Origin: Actinoplanes sp. L3-i22
GTDB lineage: Bacteria; Actinomycetota; Actinomycetes; Mycobacteriales; Micromonosporaceae
Direction of reading: 5' to 3'
Assembly: GCF_019704555.1 (NCBI RefSeq)
Contig: NZ_AP024745.1
Span: 938,501 to 1,002,500 of the forward strand
Length of the DNA stretch: 64,000 bases
The notes beneath the pieces were generated by a model. The model was not told the DNA's origin. It did no database searches and saw nothing but the letters and a program-made list of their open reading frames with translations. Shown piece after piece: positions 54,356 to 62,426 of the stretch (the first letter of the stretch is position 1; every line of letters starts with the position of its first letter). The position numbers were made by a program, and so were the translations under genes.

Positions 54356-55735
54356 GTGCTCGATCTGTCCCAGATCATCAAGGCGTACGACGTCCGGGGA
54401 GTGGTTCCGGACCAGTTCAACGAGCCGGTGGCCCGGGCGATCGGCACCGCGTTCATCGAGATGCTGCGTGAGTCCGGCGACCAGCCCGACCAGATCGTGG
54501 TCGCGCACGACATGCGCGAGTCCGGGCCGGGTCTGGCCGCCGCGTTCGCCGAAGGGGTCAACGCGGCCGGCGCCGGCGTGATCAATATCGGACTGGGCTC
54601 GACGGACCAGCTCTACTACGCCTCCGGTTCGCTGAACCTGCCCGGCGCGATGTTCACCGCCAGCCACAACCCGGCGCAGTACAACGGGATCAAGCTGTGC
54701 CGGGCCGGCGCCCGCCCGGTCGGTCAGGACAGCGGGCTGGTGATCGTCCGGCAGCGGGCCCAGCAGCTGCTCCGCGACCTGAACGCGGAGGCCGACGGCC
54801 AGTCCCGGGTGGAGCGGCGGGACCTGCTCGGCGACTACGCCGCGCACCTGCGCTCGCTGGTGAACCTGAGCGGCATCCGCCCGCTCAAGGTGATCGTGGA
54901 CGCCGGCAACGGGATGGGTGGCTACACCGTCCCGGCCGTGCTCGGCGACCAGGTCCTGCCGGCGCTGCCGCTGACCATCGTGCCGCTCTTCTTCGAGCTG
55001 GACGGCTCGTTCCCGAACCACGAGGCCAACCCGCTGGACCCGAAGAACCTGGTGGACCTGCAGAACGCGGTCCGGGAGCAGGGCGCCGACATCGGCATCG
55101 CGTTCGACGGTGACGCGGACCGCTGCTTCGTGATCGACGAGAAGGGCGACCCGGTCTCGCCGTCCGCGATCACCGCGCTGGTCGCCGTCCGGGAGCTGGC
55201 CAAGTTCCCGGGCAGCACGATCATCCACAACCTGATCACCTCGTCCGCGGTGCCGGAGATCATCCTGGAGAACGGCGGCAAGCCGGTCCGCAGCCGGGTC
55301 GGCCACTCGTTCATCAAGGCCGAGATGGCGCAGACCAACGCGGTCTTCGGCGGCGAGCACTCGGCGCACTACTACTTCCGGGACTTCTGGTTCGCCGACA
55401 CCGGCATGCTCGCCGCGATGCACGTGCTGGCCGCGCTCGGCGGGCAGGAACTGCCGCTGTCCGAGTTCGCCGCGGAGTACGAGCGGTACGTCGCCTCGGG
55501 TGAGATCAATTCCACGGTGGCCGACGCCGCCGCCAAGAGCGCCGAGGTGAAGGCCGCGTTCCCGGACGCCCGGGTGGACGATCTGGACGGATTGACCTTC
55601 TCGTTCGCCGACGGCGCCTGGTTCAACCTGCGGGCGTCCAACACCGAGCCGCTCCTGCGGTTGAACGTGGAGGCGGCGGACGCCGCGCGGATGGCGTCCC
55701 TCAGGGACGACGTGCTCGCCATCGTTCGCGGATAG
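54356..55735 (+). CDS. manB: Phosphomannomutase/phosphoglucomutase
   Basis: A 459-residue alpha-D-phosphohexomutase. The phosphoserine is about S103 in FTASHNPAQYNG, metal loop FDGDADRCF, sugar loop GGEHSAHYYF and phosphate loop SNTEPLLRL. It converts mannose-6-P to mannose-1-P for manC. GTG start with AGGAG before it. A two-tier hairpin and the Trm112-SIS-CDF-manA genes follow on the same strand. Confidence 0.95.
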   Translation: MLDLSQIIKAYDVRGVVPDQFNEPVARAIGTAFIEMLRESGDQPDQIVVAHDMRESGPGLAAAFAEGVNAAGAGVINIGLGSTDQLYYASGSLNLPGAMFTASHNPAQYNGIKLCRAGARPVGQDSGLVIVRQRAQQLLRDLNAEADGQSRVERRDLLGDYAAHLRSLVNLSGIRPLKVIVDAGNGMGGYTVPAVLGDQVLPALPLTIVPLFFELDGSFPNHEANPLDPKNLVDLQNAVREQGADIGIAFDGDADRCFVIDEKGDPVSPSAITALVAVRELAKFPGSTIIHNLITSSAVPEIILENGGKPVRSRVGHSFIKAEMAQTNAVFGGEHSAHYYFRDFWFADTGMLAAMHVLAALGGQELPLSEFAAEYERYVASGEINSTVADAAAKSAEVKAAFPDARVDDLDGLTFSFADGAWFNLRASNTEPLLRLNVEAADAARMASLRDDVLAIVRG

Positions 55736-55739
55736 GATC

Positions 55740-55786
55740 GCCGGGGGAACACTCGCGCGGGTGCCCGCCCGCGTGAGATCCCCGGC
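55740..55786 (+). promoter_or_regulatory. Two-tier hairpin between manB and Trm112 gene
   Basis: Outer stem GCCGGGG/CCCCGGC (55740-55746 with 55780-55786); inner stem CTCGCGCGGG/CCCGCGTGAG (55752-55761 with 55768-55777, one G-U). It may attenuate or stabilise the operon mRNA. Confidence 0.5.
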
Positions 55787-55815
55787 TGCATCCGCTTCCA
55801 GAAGGAGTAGACACG

Positions 55816-56016
55816 GTGGCGCTCGATCCACAGCTGCTGGATATCCTGGCCTGCCCGGACACCCATCACGCGCCGCTCGACTACGACGCCGGCGGGCAGA
55901 CGCTGACCTGCACGGAGTGCGGCCGGATCTTCGACGTCCGGGACGACATCCCGATCCTCCTCCTCGACGAGGCCCGCCTGCCCGAGCCGGGCGCGGGCGC
56001 GGAGGGGGAGAACTGA
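55816..56016 (+). CDS. Trm112-family protein
   Basis: A 66-residue protein. LDILACPDTH and CTECGRIFDVRDDIPIL fit the bacterial Trm112/YcaR zinc-ribbon-like family, with three Cys and a His as possible ligands. In other organisms Trm112 activates methyltransferases; the bacterial role is less clear. GTG with AAGGAG upstream; its stop overlaps the next ATG by one base. Confidence 0.9.
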   Translation: MALDPQLLDILACPDTHHAPLDYDAGGQTLTCTECGRIFDVRDDIPILLLDEARLPEPGAGAEGEN

Positions 56017-57239
56017 TGGTCAGCCCGATGGACGGCCGCGCCGGGGTCAACGGCCACCGCGTCGCCGACGAGTCCCTGCTCAACGACGAGAAGTCGATGC
56101 TGGCCAACGACCCGGGCGGGATGCTCCGGGCCACCGCGTCGGCCGGCGCCCAGGTGCGGGAGTCCGCCGCCCTGGCGGCCGAGACCGACCTGAGCATGCT
56201 CGCCGACGAGGGCCGCCCGCGCGCCGTCGTGGTCGCCGGCATCGGCACCGCCGGTCTGACCGGCAACATCCTGTCCACCGTCGCCGGCCCGCGCTGTCCG
56301 GTCCCGATCATCGGGCACCGCAGCGCCGGCATCCCCGGCTGGGTCGGCGCGGCCGACGTGGTGATCGCGGTCTCCGCGTCCGGTCGCAGCCCCGAGGCGC
56401 TGGCCGCGGCCGAGGCGGCGGCCCGTCGCGGCGCCCGCCTGGTCGCCATCGGCAACCCGGACTCCGAGCTCGAGGCGATGGCCCAGCGCGCCCGGGCGCC
56501 GTTCATCGGCGTGCCGCGCCGGGCCCCGGCCCGCGCCACCCTGTGGGGCCTGGCCGTCCCGGTCCTGCTGGCCGGCCGCGCGCTCGGCCTGGTGCACGTC
56601 ACCGAGGCGGACATCGCCGAGACCGCGACCCGGCTCGACGCGGACGCCGAGCGCTGCCGCCCGGGCGCCGACTCGTTCGTCAACCCGGCCAAGTCGCTCG
56701 CGCTCGGCCTGGCCGGCTCGGTCCCGGTCATCTGGGGCTCGTCCCCGCTGGCCACGGTCGCCGCACGGCGCTTCGCCGACACCCTCGCCGCGAACGCGCG
56801 GTACCCGGTGATGGCCGGCGCGCTGGGCGAGGCCGGCCGGGGCCGGGTGGGCCTGCTCGACGGCGTCTTCGGCGGCCTCGCCGAGGGCTCCCGGGACATC
56901 TTCGCCGACCCGGACGAGGTGGACGAGGCGGTCACCCGGATGCGCCTGGTGGTGCTCCGGGACGGCGGTCTCAACCCGGAGGACGACGCCGACGAGCCGG
57001 TCGCCGTCGAGGAGCGCCGGGCGGACGCCATCCAGACGCTCGCCGATCGACGTGGCGTACGCTGCGACGTGCTTACCGCCGAAGGCGGTTCGGCGCTGGA
57101 GCGGCTGGCCTCCCTCGTGGCAGTGCCCGACTTCGCGTCGTTGTACCTGGCCCTGGCGCATGGTCTCGACCCGATGGCCGTGCCCGCCATCAGCGAGATG
57201 AAGGAGCTGTCGAACCCGATGCCAGAGGGACTGCAGTGA
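56016..57239 (+). CDS. SIS-domain sugar isomerase-like protein
   Basis: A 407-residue protein with two SIS (sugar isomerase) halves: VVVAGIGTAGLTGNIL, VVIAVSASGRSPEAL and VPVIWGSSPLATVAARRFAD. It belongs to the phosphoglucose/phosphomannose isomerase-like family, which is always found between manB and manA in actinobacteria; whether it has isomerase activity is uncertain. Coupled to Trm112 upstream and overlapping the CDF gene by 4 nt. Confidence 0.88.
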   Translation: MVSPMDGRAGVNGHRVADESLLNDEKSMLANDPGGMLRATASAGAQVRESAALAAETDLSMLADEGRPRAVVVAGIGTAGLTGNILSTVAGPRCPVPIIGHRSAGIPGWVGAADVVIAVSASGRSPEALAAAEAAARRGARLVAIGNPDSELEAMAQRARAPFIGVPRRAPARATLWGLAVPVLLAGRALGLVHVTEADIAETATRLDADAERCRPGADSFVNPAKSLALGLAGSVPVIWGSSPLATVAARRFADTLAANARYPVMAGALGEAGRGRVGLLDGVFGGLAEGSRDIFADPDEVDEAVTRMRLVVLRDGGLNPEDDADEPVAVEERRADAIQTLADRRGVRCDVLTAEGGSALERLASLVAVPDFASLYLALAHGLDPMAVPAISEMKELSNPMPEGLQ

Positions 57240-58198
57240 GCGCCGAGGGCGGCACCAAGGCGATCATCGCGGCGCTGAGCGCCAACCTGGGAATTGCGGT
57301 CACCAAGTTCGGCGCCTGGTTTCTGACCGGGTCGTCGTCGATGCTGGCCGAGGCGATCCACTCGGTGGCCGACTCCGGCAACCAGCTGCTGCTGCTGGTC
57401 GGTGGCAAACAGGCGAAGAAGAAGGCCACCCCCGAACACCCCTTCGGGTACGGGCGTGAGCGCTACATCTACGCGTTCATCGTGTCGATCGTGCTGTTCA
57501 GCGTCGGTGGCCTGTTCGCCCTCTACGAGGCGTGGCACAAGATCCAGCACCCGGAGCCGATCACCGGGTGGAAGTGGGTGCCGATCGCCGTCCTGGTGGT
57601 CGCGATCGCCCTGGAGTCGTACTCGTTCTACACCGCGATCACCGAGTCCAACCACACCCGGGGCAAGACCTCCTGGGTGGACTTCGTGCGCCGGGCCAAG
57701 GCGCCGGAGCTGCCGGTGGTGCTCCTGGAGGACGCCGGCGCCCTGCTCGGCCTGGTGCTCGCGCTGTTCGGCGTGGGCCTGACCCTGATCACCGGCGACG
57801 GTGTCTGGGACGGCATCGGCACGGCGTCGATCGGGGTGCTGCTGGTCGCGATCGCCGGCATCCTGGCGGTGGAGACCAAGAGCCTGCTGATCGGCGAGGG
57901 TGCGAACCCGGAGACGGTCACCAAGATCGAGCAGGCCGTGCTGGCCGGCGACGGCATCGAGAAGATCATCCACATGAAGACGCTGCACCTCGGCCCCGAG
58001 GAGCTGCTCGTCGCCATGAAGATCGCGGTGCCGAAGTCGGAGACCGCCGACGAGGTCGCCCGGCACATCGACGAGACCGAGGAGCGGATCCGCGCGTCGG
58101 TCCCGATCGCCCGGGTGATCTACATCGAGCCGGACATCTTCCGCGCTCGGGAGTCCGCTGACAGTCCGGTAACCTCCGCGCCACCCGTCACCGCCTGA
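57236..58198 (+). CDS. Cation diffusion facilitator transporter
   Basis: A 320-residue CDF with about six TM helices. The metal site is suggested by AIHSVADSGNQ (His/Asp) in TM2 and LEDAGALLGL (Glu/Asp) in TM5; a C-terminal cytoplasmic domain follows (about 210-300). It exports a divalent metal such as Zn or Mn, exchanging protons. GTG start overlaps the SIS stop as GTGA, linking it to the mannose operon; a metal supply link to ManA (zinc enzyme) is speculative. Confidence 0.88.
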   Translation: MSAEGGTKAIIAALSANLGIAVTKFGAWFLTGSSSMLAEAIHSVADSGNQLLLLVGGKQAKKKATPEHPFGYGRERYIYAFIVSIVLFSVGGLFALYEAWHKIQHPEPITGWKWVPIAVLVVAIALESYSFYTAITESNHTRGKTSWVDFVRRAKAPELPVVLLEDAGALLGLVLALFGVGLTLITGDGVWDGIGTASIGVLLVAIAGILAVETKSLLIGEGANPETVTKIEQAVLAGDGIEKIIHMKTLHLGPEELLVAMKIAVPKSETADEVARHIDETEERIRASVPIARVIYIEPDIFRARESADSPVTSAPPVTA

Positions 58199-58205
58199 CA
58201 ACTGC

Positions 58206-58211
58206 TAATTT
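58206..58211 (+). promoter_or_regulatory. -10 box before manA
   Basis: TAATTT (TAnnnT) ends 7 nt before the ATG at 58219; manA may also be expressed from its own leaderless promoter. Confidence 0.45.
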
Positions 58212-58218
58212 GCCGGGT

Positions 58219-59403
58219 ATGACCGTGTACCCGCTGACCGGAGTGATCCGGCCGTACGCCTGGGGATCCCGCACCGCGATCGCCGAGCTGCAGGGCCGCC
58301 CCACCCCCACCGAGGGGCCCGAGGCGGAGTTGTGGCTCGGCGCGCACCCGGGTGACCCGTCCACCGTGCCGGGCCCCGAGGGGCCGGTCTCGCTGACCAC
58401 CCTGATCGACGGTGACCCGGCCGGGCAGCTCGGCACGCCCGTCGCCGACCGGTTCGGGTCGCACCTGCCGTACCTGATGAAGGTGCTGGCCGCCGGTGCC
58501 CCGCTCTCCCTGCAGGCGCATCCCGACCTGAAGTACGCCGCCGAGGCGTTCGCCCGGCAGGAGGCCGACCCGGCCCTGCCGAAGAACTACACGGACGCCA
58601 ACCACAAGCCGGAGATGCTCGTCGCGCTGACGCCGTTCGACGCGCTCTGCGGGTTCCGGCCGGCCGAGGTGTCCGCGCTGGTGCTCGGCGAGCTCGGGCT
58701 GCCGCGGCTGGCGCCGGTGGTGGCCGTGCTGCGGGCCGGCGACCTGTCCGAGGCGGTCCGGCTCCTGCTCACCTGGCCCGCCGAGGACCGTCCGGCGCTG
58801 ATCGACGCGGTGGTGGCGGCCGCGACGAAGCTCGGTGACACGCATCCGCACGCCGAGTCCTTCCGGCTCGCGATCGACCTGGCCGGGTACTACCCCGGCG
58901 ACCCCGGGGTGCTGGTGGCGCTCCTGCTCAACCTGGTCCACCTGGCGCCCGGCGAGGCGATCTGGATGCCGGCCGGGAACCTGCACGCCTACCTGCACGG
59001 GCTGGGCGTGGAGCTGATGGCGGCCAGCGACAACGTGCTCCGGGGCGGGCTCACGCCCAAGCGGGTGGACGTGGACGAGCTGCTCAAGGTGCTGCGGTTC
59101 GAGGCGCTGGACGACCCGCTGCTGCGCGGGGCCGAGGTGGCGCCCGGGGTGACGTCGTGGCGGGTGCCGGTCCGGGACTTCGAGATGTACCGGGTCGAGC
59201 TGACCGAGAGCCGTCCGCCGGTGAAGCTGCCCGGGACCGGGCCGCGGATCATCCTCGGGGTGGCCGGGGACACGCACATCGGCGACGAGCACGGGATCCC
59301 GGTCAGTCTGCGGCCGGGGACGGCGGCGTACGCGCCGGCCGACGCCGGGGTGCTGACGGCGGCCGGACTCGGGACGCTGTTCGTGGCCGCCGTACCGGAT
59401 TGA
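58219..59403 (+). CDS. manA: Mannose-6-phosphate isomerase (type I)
   Basis: A 394-residue zinc isomerase converting fructose-6-P and mannose-6-P. Motifs are YAWGSRTAIAELQG, LMKVLAAGAPLSLQAHPD (zinc Gln/His), NHKPEMLVAL (zinc Glu) and AIWMPAGNLHAYLHGLGVEL. It closes the mannose pathway manA-manB-manC present in this window. ATG 58219; an in-frame TTG at 58210 is less likely. Confidence 0.95.
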   Translation: MTVYPLTGVIRPYAWGSRTAIAELQGRPTPTEGPEAELWLGAHPGDPSTVPGPEGPVSLTTLIDGDPAGQLGTPVADRFGSHLPYLMKVLAAGAPLSLQAHPDLKYAAEAFARQEADPALPKNYTDANHKPEMLVALTPFDALCGFRPAEVSALVLGELGLPRLAPVVAVLRAGDLSEAVRLLLTWPAEDRPALIDAVVAAATKLGDTHPHAESFRLAIDLAGYYPGDPGVLVALLLNLVHLAPGEAIWMPAGNLHAYLHGLGVELMAASDNVLRGGLTPKRVDVDELLKVLRFEALDDPLLRGAEVAPGVTSWRVPVRDFEMYRVELTESRPPVKLPGTGPRIILGVAGDTHIGDEHGIPVSLRPGTAAYAPADAGVLTAAGLGTLFVAAVPD

Positions 59404-59413
59404 TCTTGTGGTT

Positions 59414-59443
59414 GTCCGGGGTTTGCGCTTTTTGCCCCCGGAC
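59414..59443 (+). terminator. manA operon terminator
   Basis: GTCCGGGG (59414-59421) pairs with CCCCGGAC (59436-59443); the loop is T-rich. Confidence 0.65.
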
Positions 59444-59508
59444 CGGGATGACTGGTTGCGGTGCGTGAGGAAATCGACTGCGCCGCGTCCGATATTTCTG
59501 GAAATAGC

Positions 59509-59640
59509 TTGACACGGCATGTGCGGAGTGTGAATCTATAACCACGCAGCGTCATTGGTGATCGGGGGGTCCCACGGACGCGCGCGGTACCAAACCGGGG
59601 GGATGAACGGGGCGGCGGGTTTCGACCTGTCGCCCCGTTC
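59509..59640 (+). ncRNA. Candidate small RNA
   Basis: A consensus -35 TTGACA (59509-59514) with a loose -10 (TATAAC at 59537-59542, spacer too long at 22 nt) precedes about 95 nt that end in a hairpin GAACGGGGCG/CGCCCCGTTC (59605-59614 with 59631-59640). No open frame fits. No RNA family is recognised. Confidence 0.3.
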
Positions 59641-59644
59641 GCTA

Positions 59645-60388
59645 TCCCGGTCCGGTTCGCGAGTGATCAGAATCCGCCAGGCCGCGCGCGTTGTTCGCCG
59701 GTGTCGGCAGGCCCGCGGACGGGTTGGGGCGTCTTTGTCCCGCTGGGTTCTTTCGGGCCGGATGTTCGATTTCCGGAGACCGTCAGGGAATGGCCGGACT
59801 CGGGTCGGCGGGACTTCCCGCGGGGTGTTGCTCCGGGTGTTCGTGGATACGTTCCGGCTCTCGGCGTACGAAATCCTGCTTGTCTCCGGGTTTGGTTTTG
59901 GAGTCCGGAAAAACGCGATGCCGAGGAATGTTCCGGCTTTCTCGGGTCTGATTCGGCGCGCCTCTCCGGGTTCCGCGGCCGGGGACCACGGCGTGGTGCG
60001 GCGGCCCCGGCGGCGGCGAGCCGCGCCGGCAGGGCGGGGAAAGTCCCAAGTCGGGCAGGCCGTGAGGAATCTCCTTCGCGGCGGGCCGGCGTCCCACCGA
60101 CGCGCCCGAGTCGACTAGTCACCTGTACGGATGACGATGTGGGCACCTGACCAAGATGGATTCCGGCGGACCGCGTGACGATGAGTTTCGGTCACCGGTG
60201 ATCTGCCCGGACCGGCCTCAAGCCCGCCACCAGCGTATTGATTGCGGAAACGCGGTATCCGCGAGCGCGGAACGACCGGGGTCATCGTCACAGAAGCGGA
60301 TGATGACGCCCCGCGGGCGGAACCGACCGGCCGCCGGTATTCATCAGTGATCTGCACTGCAAGTTGCAATCTGCCATTGATACGCCGA
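59645..60388. other. Gap of about 740 nt without recognised gene
   Basis: Open frames on both strands are Arg/Gly/Pro-rich with no motifs. Many TCCGG/CCGGA words recur. A TGCAAGTTGCAA dyad lies at about 60358-60369, directly upstream of the next promoter. Confidence 0.55.
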
Positions 60389-60394
60389 TATGGT
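60389..60394 (+). promoter_or_regulatory. -10 box of XRE-DUF5753 gene
   Basis: TATGGT (TAnnnT) ends 6 nt before the GTG at 60401; a possible -35 TTGCAA (60364-60369) overlaps a TGCAAGTTGCAA dyad that could be an operator. Confidence 0.45.
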
Positions 60395-60400
60395 GACTGC

Positions 60401-61249
60401 GTGGCGAGGCCGACATCGACAGCGCGCCGGGAACTCGGCGGCGAATTGCGCCGGCTCCGTGGCGAGCGCCGTGCGGTGGACGTGGCCACCGCGCTGGGCT
60501 GGTCGGAGTCGAAGCTGAGCCGGATCGAGACGGCGCACACCGGGATCACCGAGGCGGACCTGGACCGTCTGCTTACCCTGTACGGGGTTCGCGTGGAGGA
60601 TCGCGGTCGCCTGCACGATCTGGCCAAGCGCGGGCGGGCCCGGGCCTGGTGGACCTCCTACCGCTCGTTCGTCACGGAGCCGTACGACGAATATCTCGCG
60701 CTCGAGGGCGAGGCGATCTCGATCTCCCAGTGGGAGGCCCAGGTGATGCCGGGCTTGCTGCAGACCAGTGAGTACGCCCGCGCCGTGATCGAGACCGGCG
60801 CCGGCATCGAGGACGGCGAGATGATCCAGCGCCGGGTGAACGTGCGGATGGACCGCCAGCGGGTCTTCACCCGGGAGCCACCGGCCACGCTGCGGGTGGT
60901 TCTGGACGAGGGGGTCCTGCGCCGCGAGGTGGGCGGCCGGGACGTGCTGGTCCGGCAACTGACCCGGTTGCACGACGCCACCGAGCAGCCCGGCGTCGAG
61001 GTGCTGATCCTGCCGTTCGCCGCCGGAGCGCATGCCGGATTGACCGAATCGTTCCTGGTGCTCGCGTTTCCGGACGGGACACGGAATCCGGTCGTGCACT
61101 CTGAAGGGTTGACCGGCGGTCACTTCCGGGTGAAGCCGGAGGACATCGAAGTGTACCAAGACGCCTTCGATGACCTGCGCGAACGCGCTTTGTCGAAAGA
61201 AGAGAGCCGAACGGTCATCGCTGAGACGAGGGATCGTTTAGCGCGGTGA
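60401..61249 (+). CDS. XRE-family regulator with DUF5753 domain
   Basis: A 282-residue regulator: XRE HTH at about 8-65 (RRELGGELRRLRGERRAVDV, LGWSESKLSRIETAHTGI) and DUF5753 from about 85 to 280 (SISQWEAQVMPGLLQTSEYA, RRVNVRMDRQRVF, VEVLILPFAAGAHAGL). Such proteins pair with small DUF397 proteins in actinomycetes, controlling development or antibiotic genes. A DUF397 gene follows 53 nt downstream behind a palindrome. GTG 60401 appears leaderless. Confidence 0.93.
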   Translation: MARPTSTARRELGGELRRLRGERRAVDVATALGWSESKLSRIETAHTGITEADLDRLLTLYGVRVEDRGRLHDLAKRGRARAWWTSYRSFVTEPYDEYLALEGEAISISQWEAQVMPGLLQTSEYARAVIETGAGIEDGEMIQRRVNVRMDRQRVFTREPPATLRVVLDEGVLRREVGGRDVLVRQLTRLHDATEQPGVEVLILPFAAGAHAGLTESFLVLAFPDGTRNPVVHSEGLTGGHFRVKPEDIEVYQDAFDDLRERALSKEESRTVIAETRDRLAR

Positions 61250-61265
61250 ACGCCCGCGGTGGGGT

Positions 61266-61289
61266 CCAATGGAGATGCATTTCCATTGG
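61266..61289. promoter_or_regulatory. Near-perfect 24-bp palindrome between DUF5753 and DUF397 genes
   Basis: CCAATGGA (61266-61273) and TCCATTGG (61282-61289) are exact complements around ATGCAT; only one base pair in the 24 mismatches. It lies 14 nt before the DUF397 start. A likely operator for the adjacent regulator. Confidence 0.6.
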
Positions 61290-61302
61290 AAGGGGAGAAA
61301 CC

Positions 61303-61506
61303 ATGCAGGACGCCACGATCACTTGGCGTAAGAGCAGCCGGAGTGGCGCTGCTGGGCATTGTGTCGAGGTCGCCAACACGCCGGCAGCGATTCTGGTGCG
61401 CGACTCCAAGGACGCCACCGGCCCGGTGCTCAGCTTCGACGCGCCGGACTGGACCGGTTTTCTCGCCGGAGTCCGCGCGGGAGAGTTCGACCGGCCCGGC
61501 GCGTAA
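61303..61506 (+). CDS. DUF397 protein
   Basis: A 67-residue DUF397 protein: TWRKSSRSGAAGHCVEVA, ILVRDSKDATGPVLSF and WTGFLAGVRAGEF. It is the usual small partner of the upstream DUF5753 regulator; in Streptomyces such pairs act like toxin-antitoxin or switch modules, though the mechanism is unsettled. ATG 61303 with GGGGAGA just upstream. Confidence 0.93.
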   Translation: MQDATITWRKSSRSGAAGHCVEVANTPAAILVRDSKDATGPVLSFDAPDWTGFLAGVRAGEFDRPGA

Positions 61507-61547
61507 CAGCTGACACATCACAGCTGACACATCGAATGTGCGCGCAG

Positions 61548-61578
61548 CGGGCGGTCCCGGTCCGGGACCGCCCGTTTT
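61548..61578 (+). terminator. Strong terminator after DUF397
   Basis: CGGGCGGTCCCGG (61548-61560), T, CCGGGACCGCCCG (61562-61574), then TTTT. Two copies of a 14-bp direct repeat (ACAGCTGACACATC, 61506-61533) lie before it. Confidence 0.85.
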
Positions 61579-61698
61579 CATGTCCTCACTCTGGGTTTCC
61601 GCCGCGCTCATGGCCTTCTGGGCGAGGTGCCTTTTCGCGTAAGCTGCCGGGCAAGATCGCCCCCCGGGTAGCGCGGGGGCCGGGAGGACAGTGCAATA

Positions 61699-62397
61699 TT
61701 GGACCGCATGAGAGCCCGGGTACTGGTCGTCGACGACGATCCCGCGTTGGCCGAGATGCTCGGCATCGTCCTGCGCAGTGAGGGATTCCTGCCCTCGTTC
61801 GTGGCGGACGGCGAACGCGCGCTCGCCGCTTTCCGGGAAAGTCGCCCGGACATCGTGCTGCTCGATCTGATGCTCCCGGGGATGAGCGGCATCGACGTCG
61901 CCCGCGCGATCCGGGCCGAGTCCGGCATTCCGATCGTCATGCTGACCGCGAAGAGCGACACCGTGGACGTGGTGCTCGGCCTCGAGTCCGGCGCCGACGA
62001 CTACGTGGTGAAGCCGTTCAAGCCCAAGGAGCTGGTCGCCCGGATGCGGGCCCGGCTGCGCCGGGGCGAGGACGCCGCGCCCGAGATGCTGACCATCGGC
62101 CCGCCCGGCAACCAGATCACCATCGACGTGCCGGCGCACACCGTGTCCCGGGACGGCGAAGAGGTCAAGCTCACGCCGCTCGAGTTCGACCTGCTGGTGG
62201 CCCTGGCCCGCAAGCCGCGCCAGGTGTTCACCCGCGAGGTGCTGCTCGAACAGGTCTGGGGTTACCGGCACGCGGCGGACACCCGGCTGGTGAACGTGCA
62301 CGTGCAGCGACTGCGGGCGAAGATCGAGCCGGACCCCGAGCGGCCGGAGATCATCCTGACGGTCCGCGGTGTCGGCTACAAGGCGGGCACCGGCTGA
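61699..62397 (+). CDS. mtrA: Two-component response regulator MtrA
   Basis: A 232-residue OmpR-type regulator almost co-linear with mycobacterial MtrA (VLVVDDDPALAEML, phosphoacceptor D56 in VLLDLMLPG, VMLTAKSDTVDVVLGLESGA, then the winged helix with VWGYRHAADTRLVNVHVQRL). It controls cell-wall and division genes. The TTG at 61699 is preferred, since GGGAGG lies 11 nt upstream and M. tuberculosis MtrA has the same MDxMR start; ATG 61708 is the alternative. mtrB follows 29 nt later. Confidence 0.95.
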   Translation: MDRMRARVLVVDDDPALAEMLGIVLRSEGFLPSFVADGERALAAFRESRPDIVLLDLMLPGMSGIDVARAIRAESGIPIVMLTAKSDTVDVVLGLESGADDYVVKPFKPKELVARMRARLRRGEDAAPEMLTIGPPGNQITIDVPAHTVSRDGEEVKLTPLEFDLLVALARKPRQVFTREVLLEQVWGYRHAADTRLVNVHVQRLRAKIEPDPERPEIILTVRGVGYKAGTG

Positions 62398-62426
62398 TCG
62401 CCACCAGCGGTTAACCTTGCCGCGAT

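Noticed and set aside
54260..58201. A very long minus-strand open frame opposite manB, Trm112, SIS and CDF genes
   Set aside because: It is antisense to well-supported genes and its product is compositional Arg/Gly/Ala sequence, a typical high-GC shadow.
59550..59610. C6 runs on the minus strand considered as a 6C RNA
   Set aside because: No paired stems with C-rich loops in the right arrangement, and the only promoter-like signal is on the plus strand.
59555..60150. Open frames after the mannose operon
   Set aside because: Arg/Gly/Pro-rich, overlapping frames on both strands with no family features.
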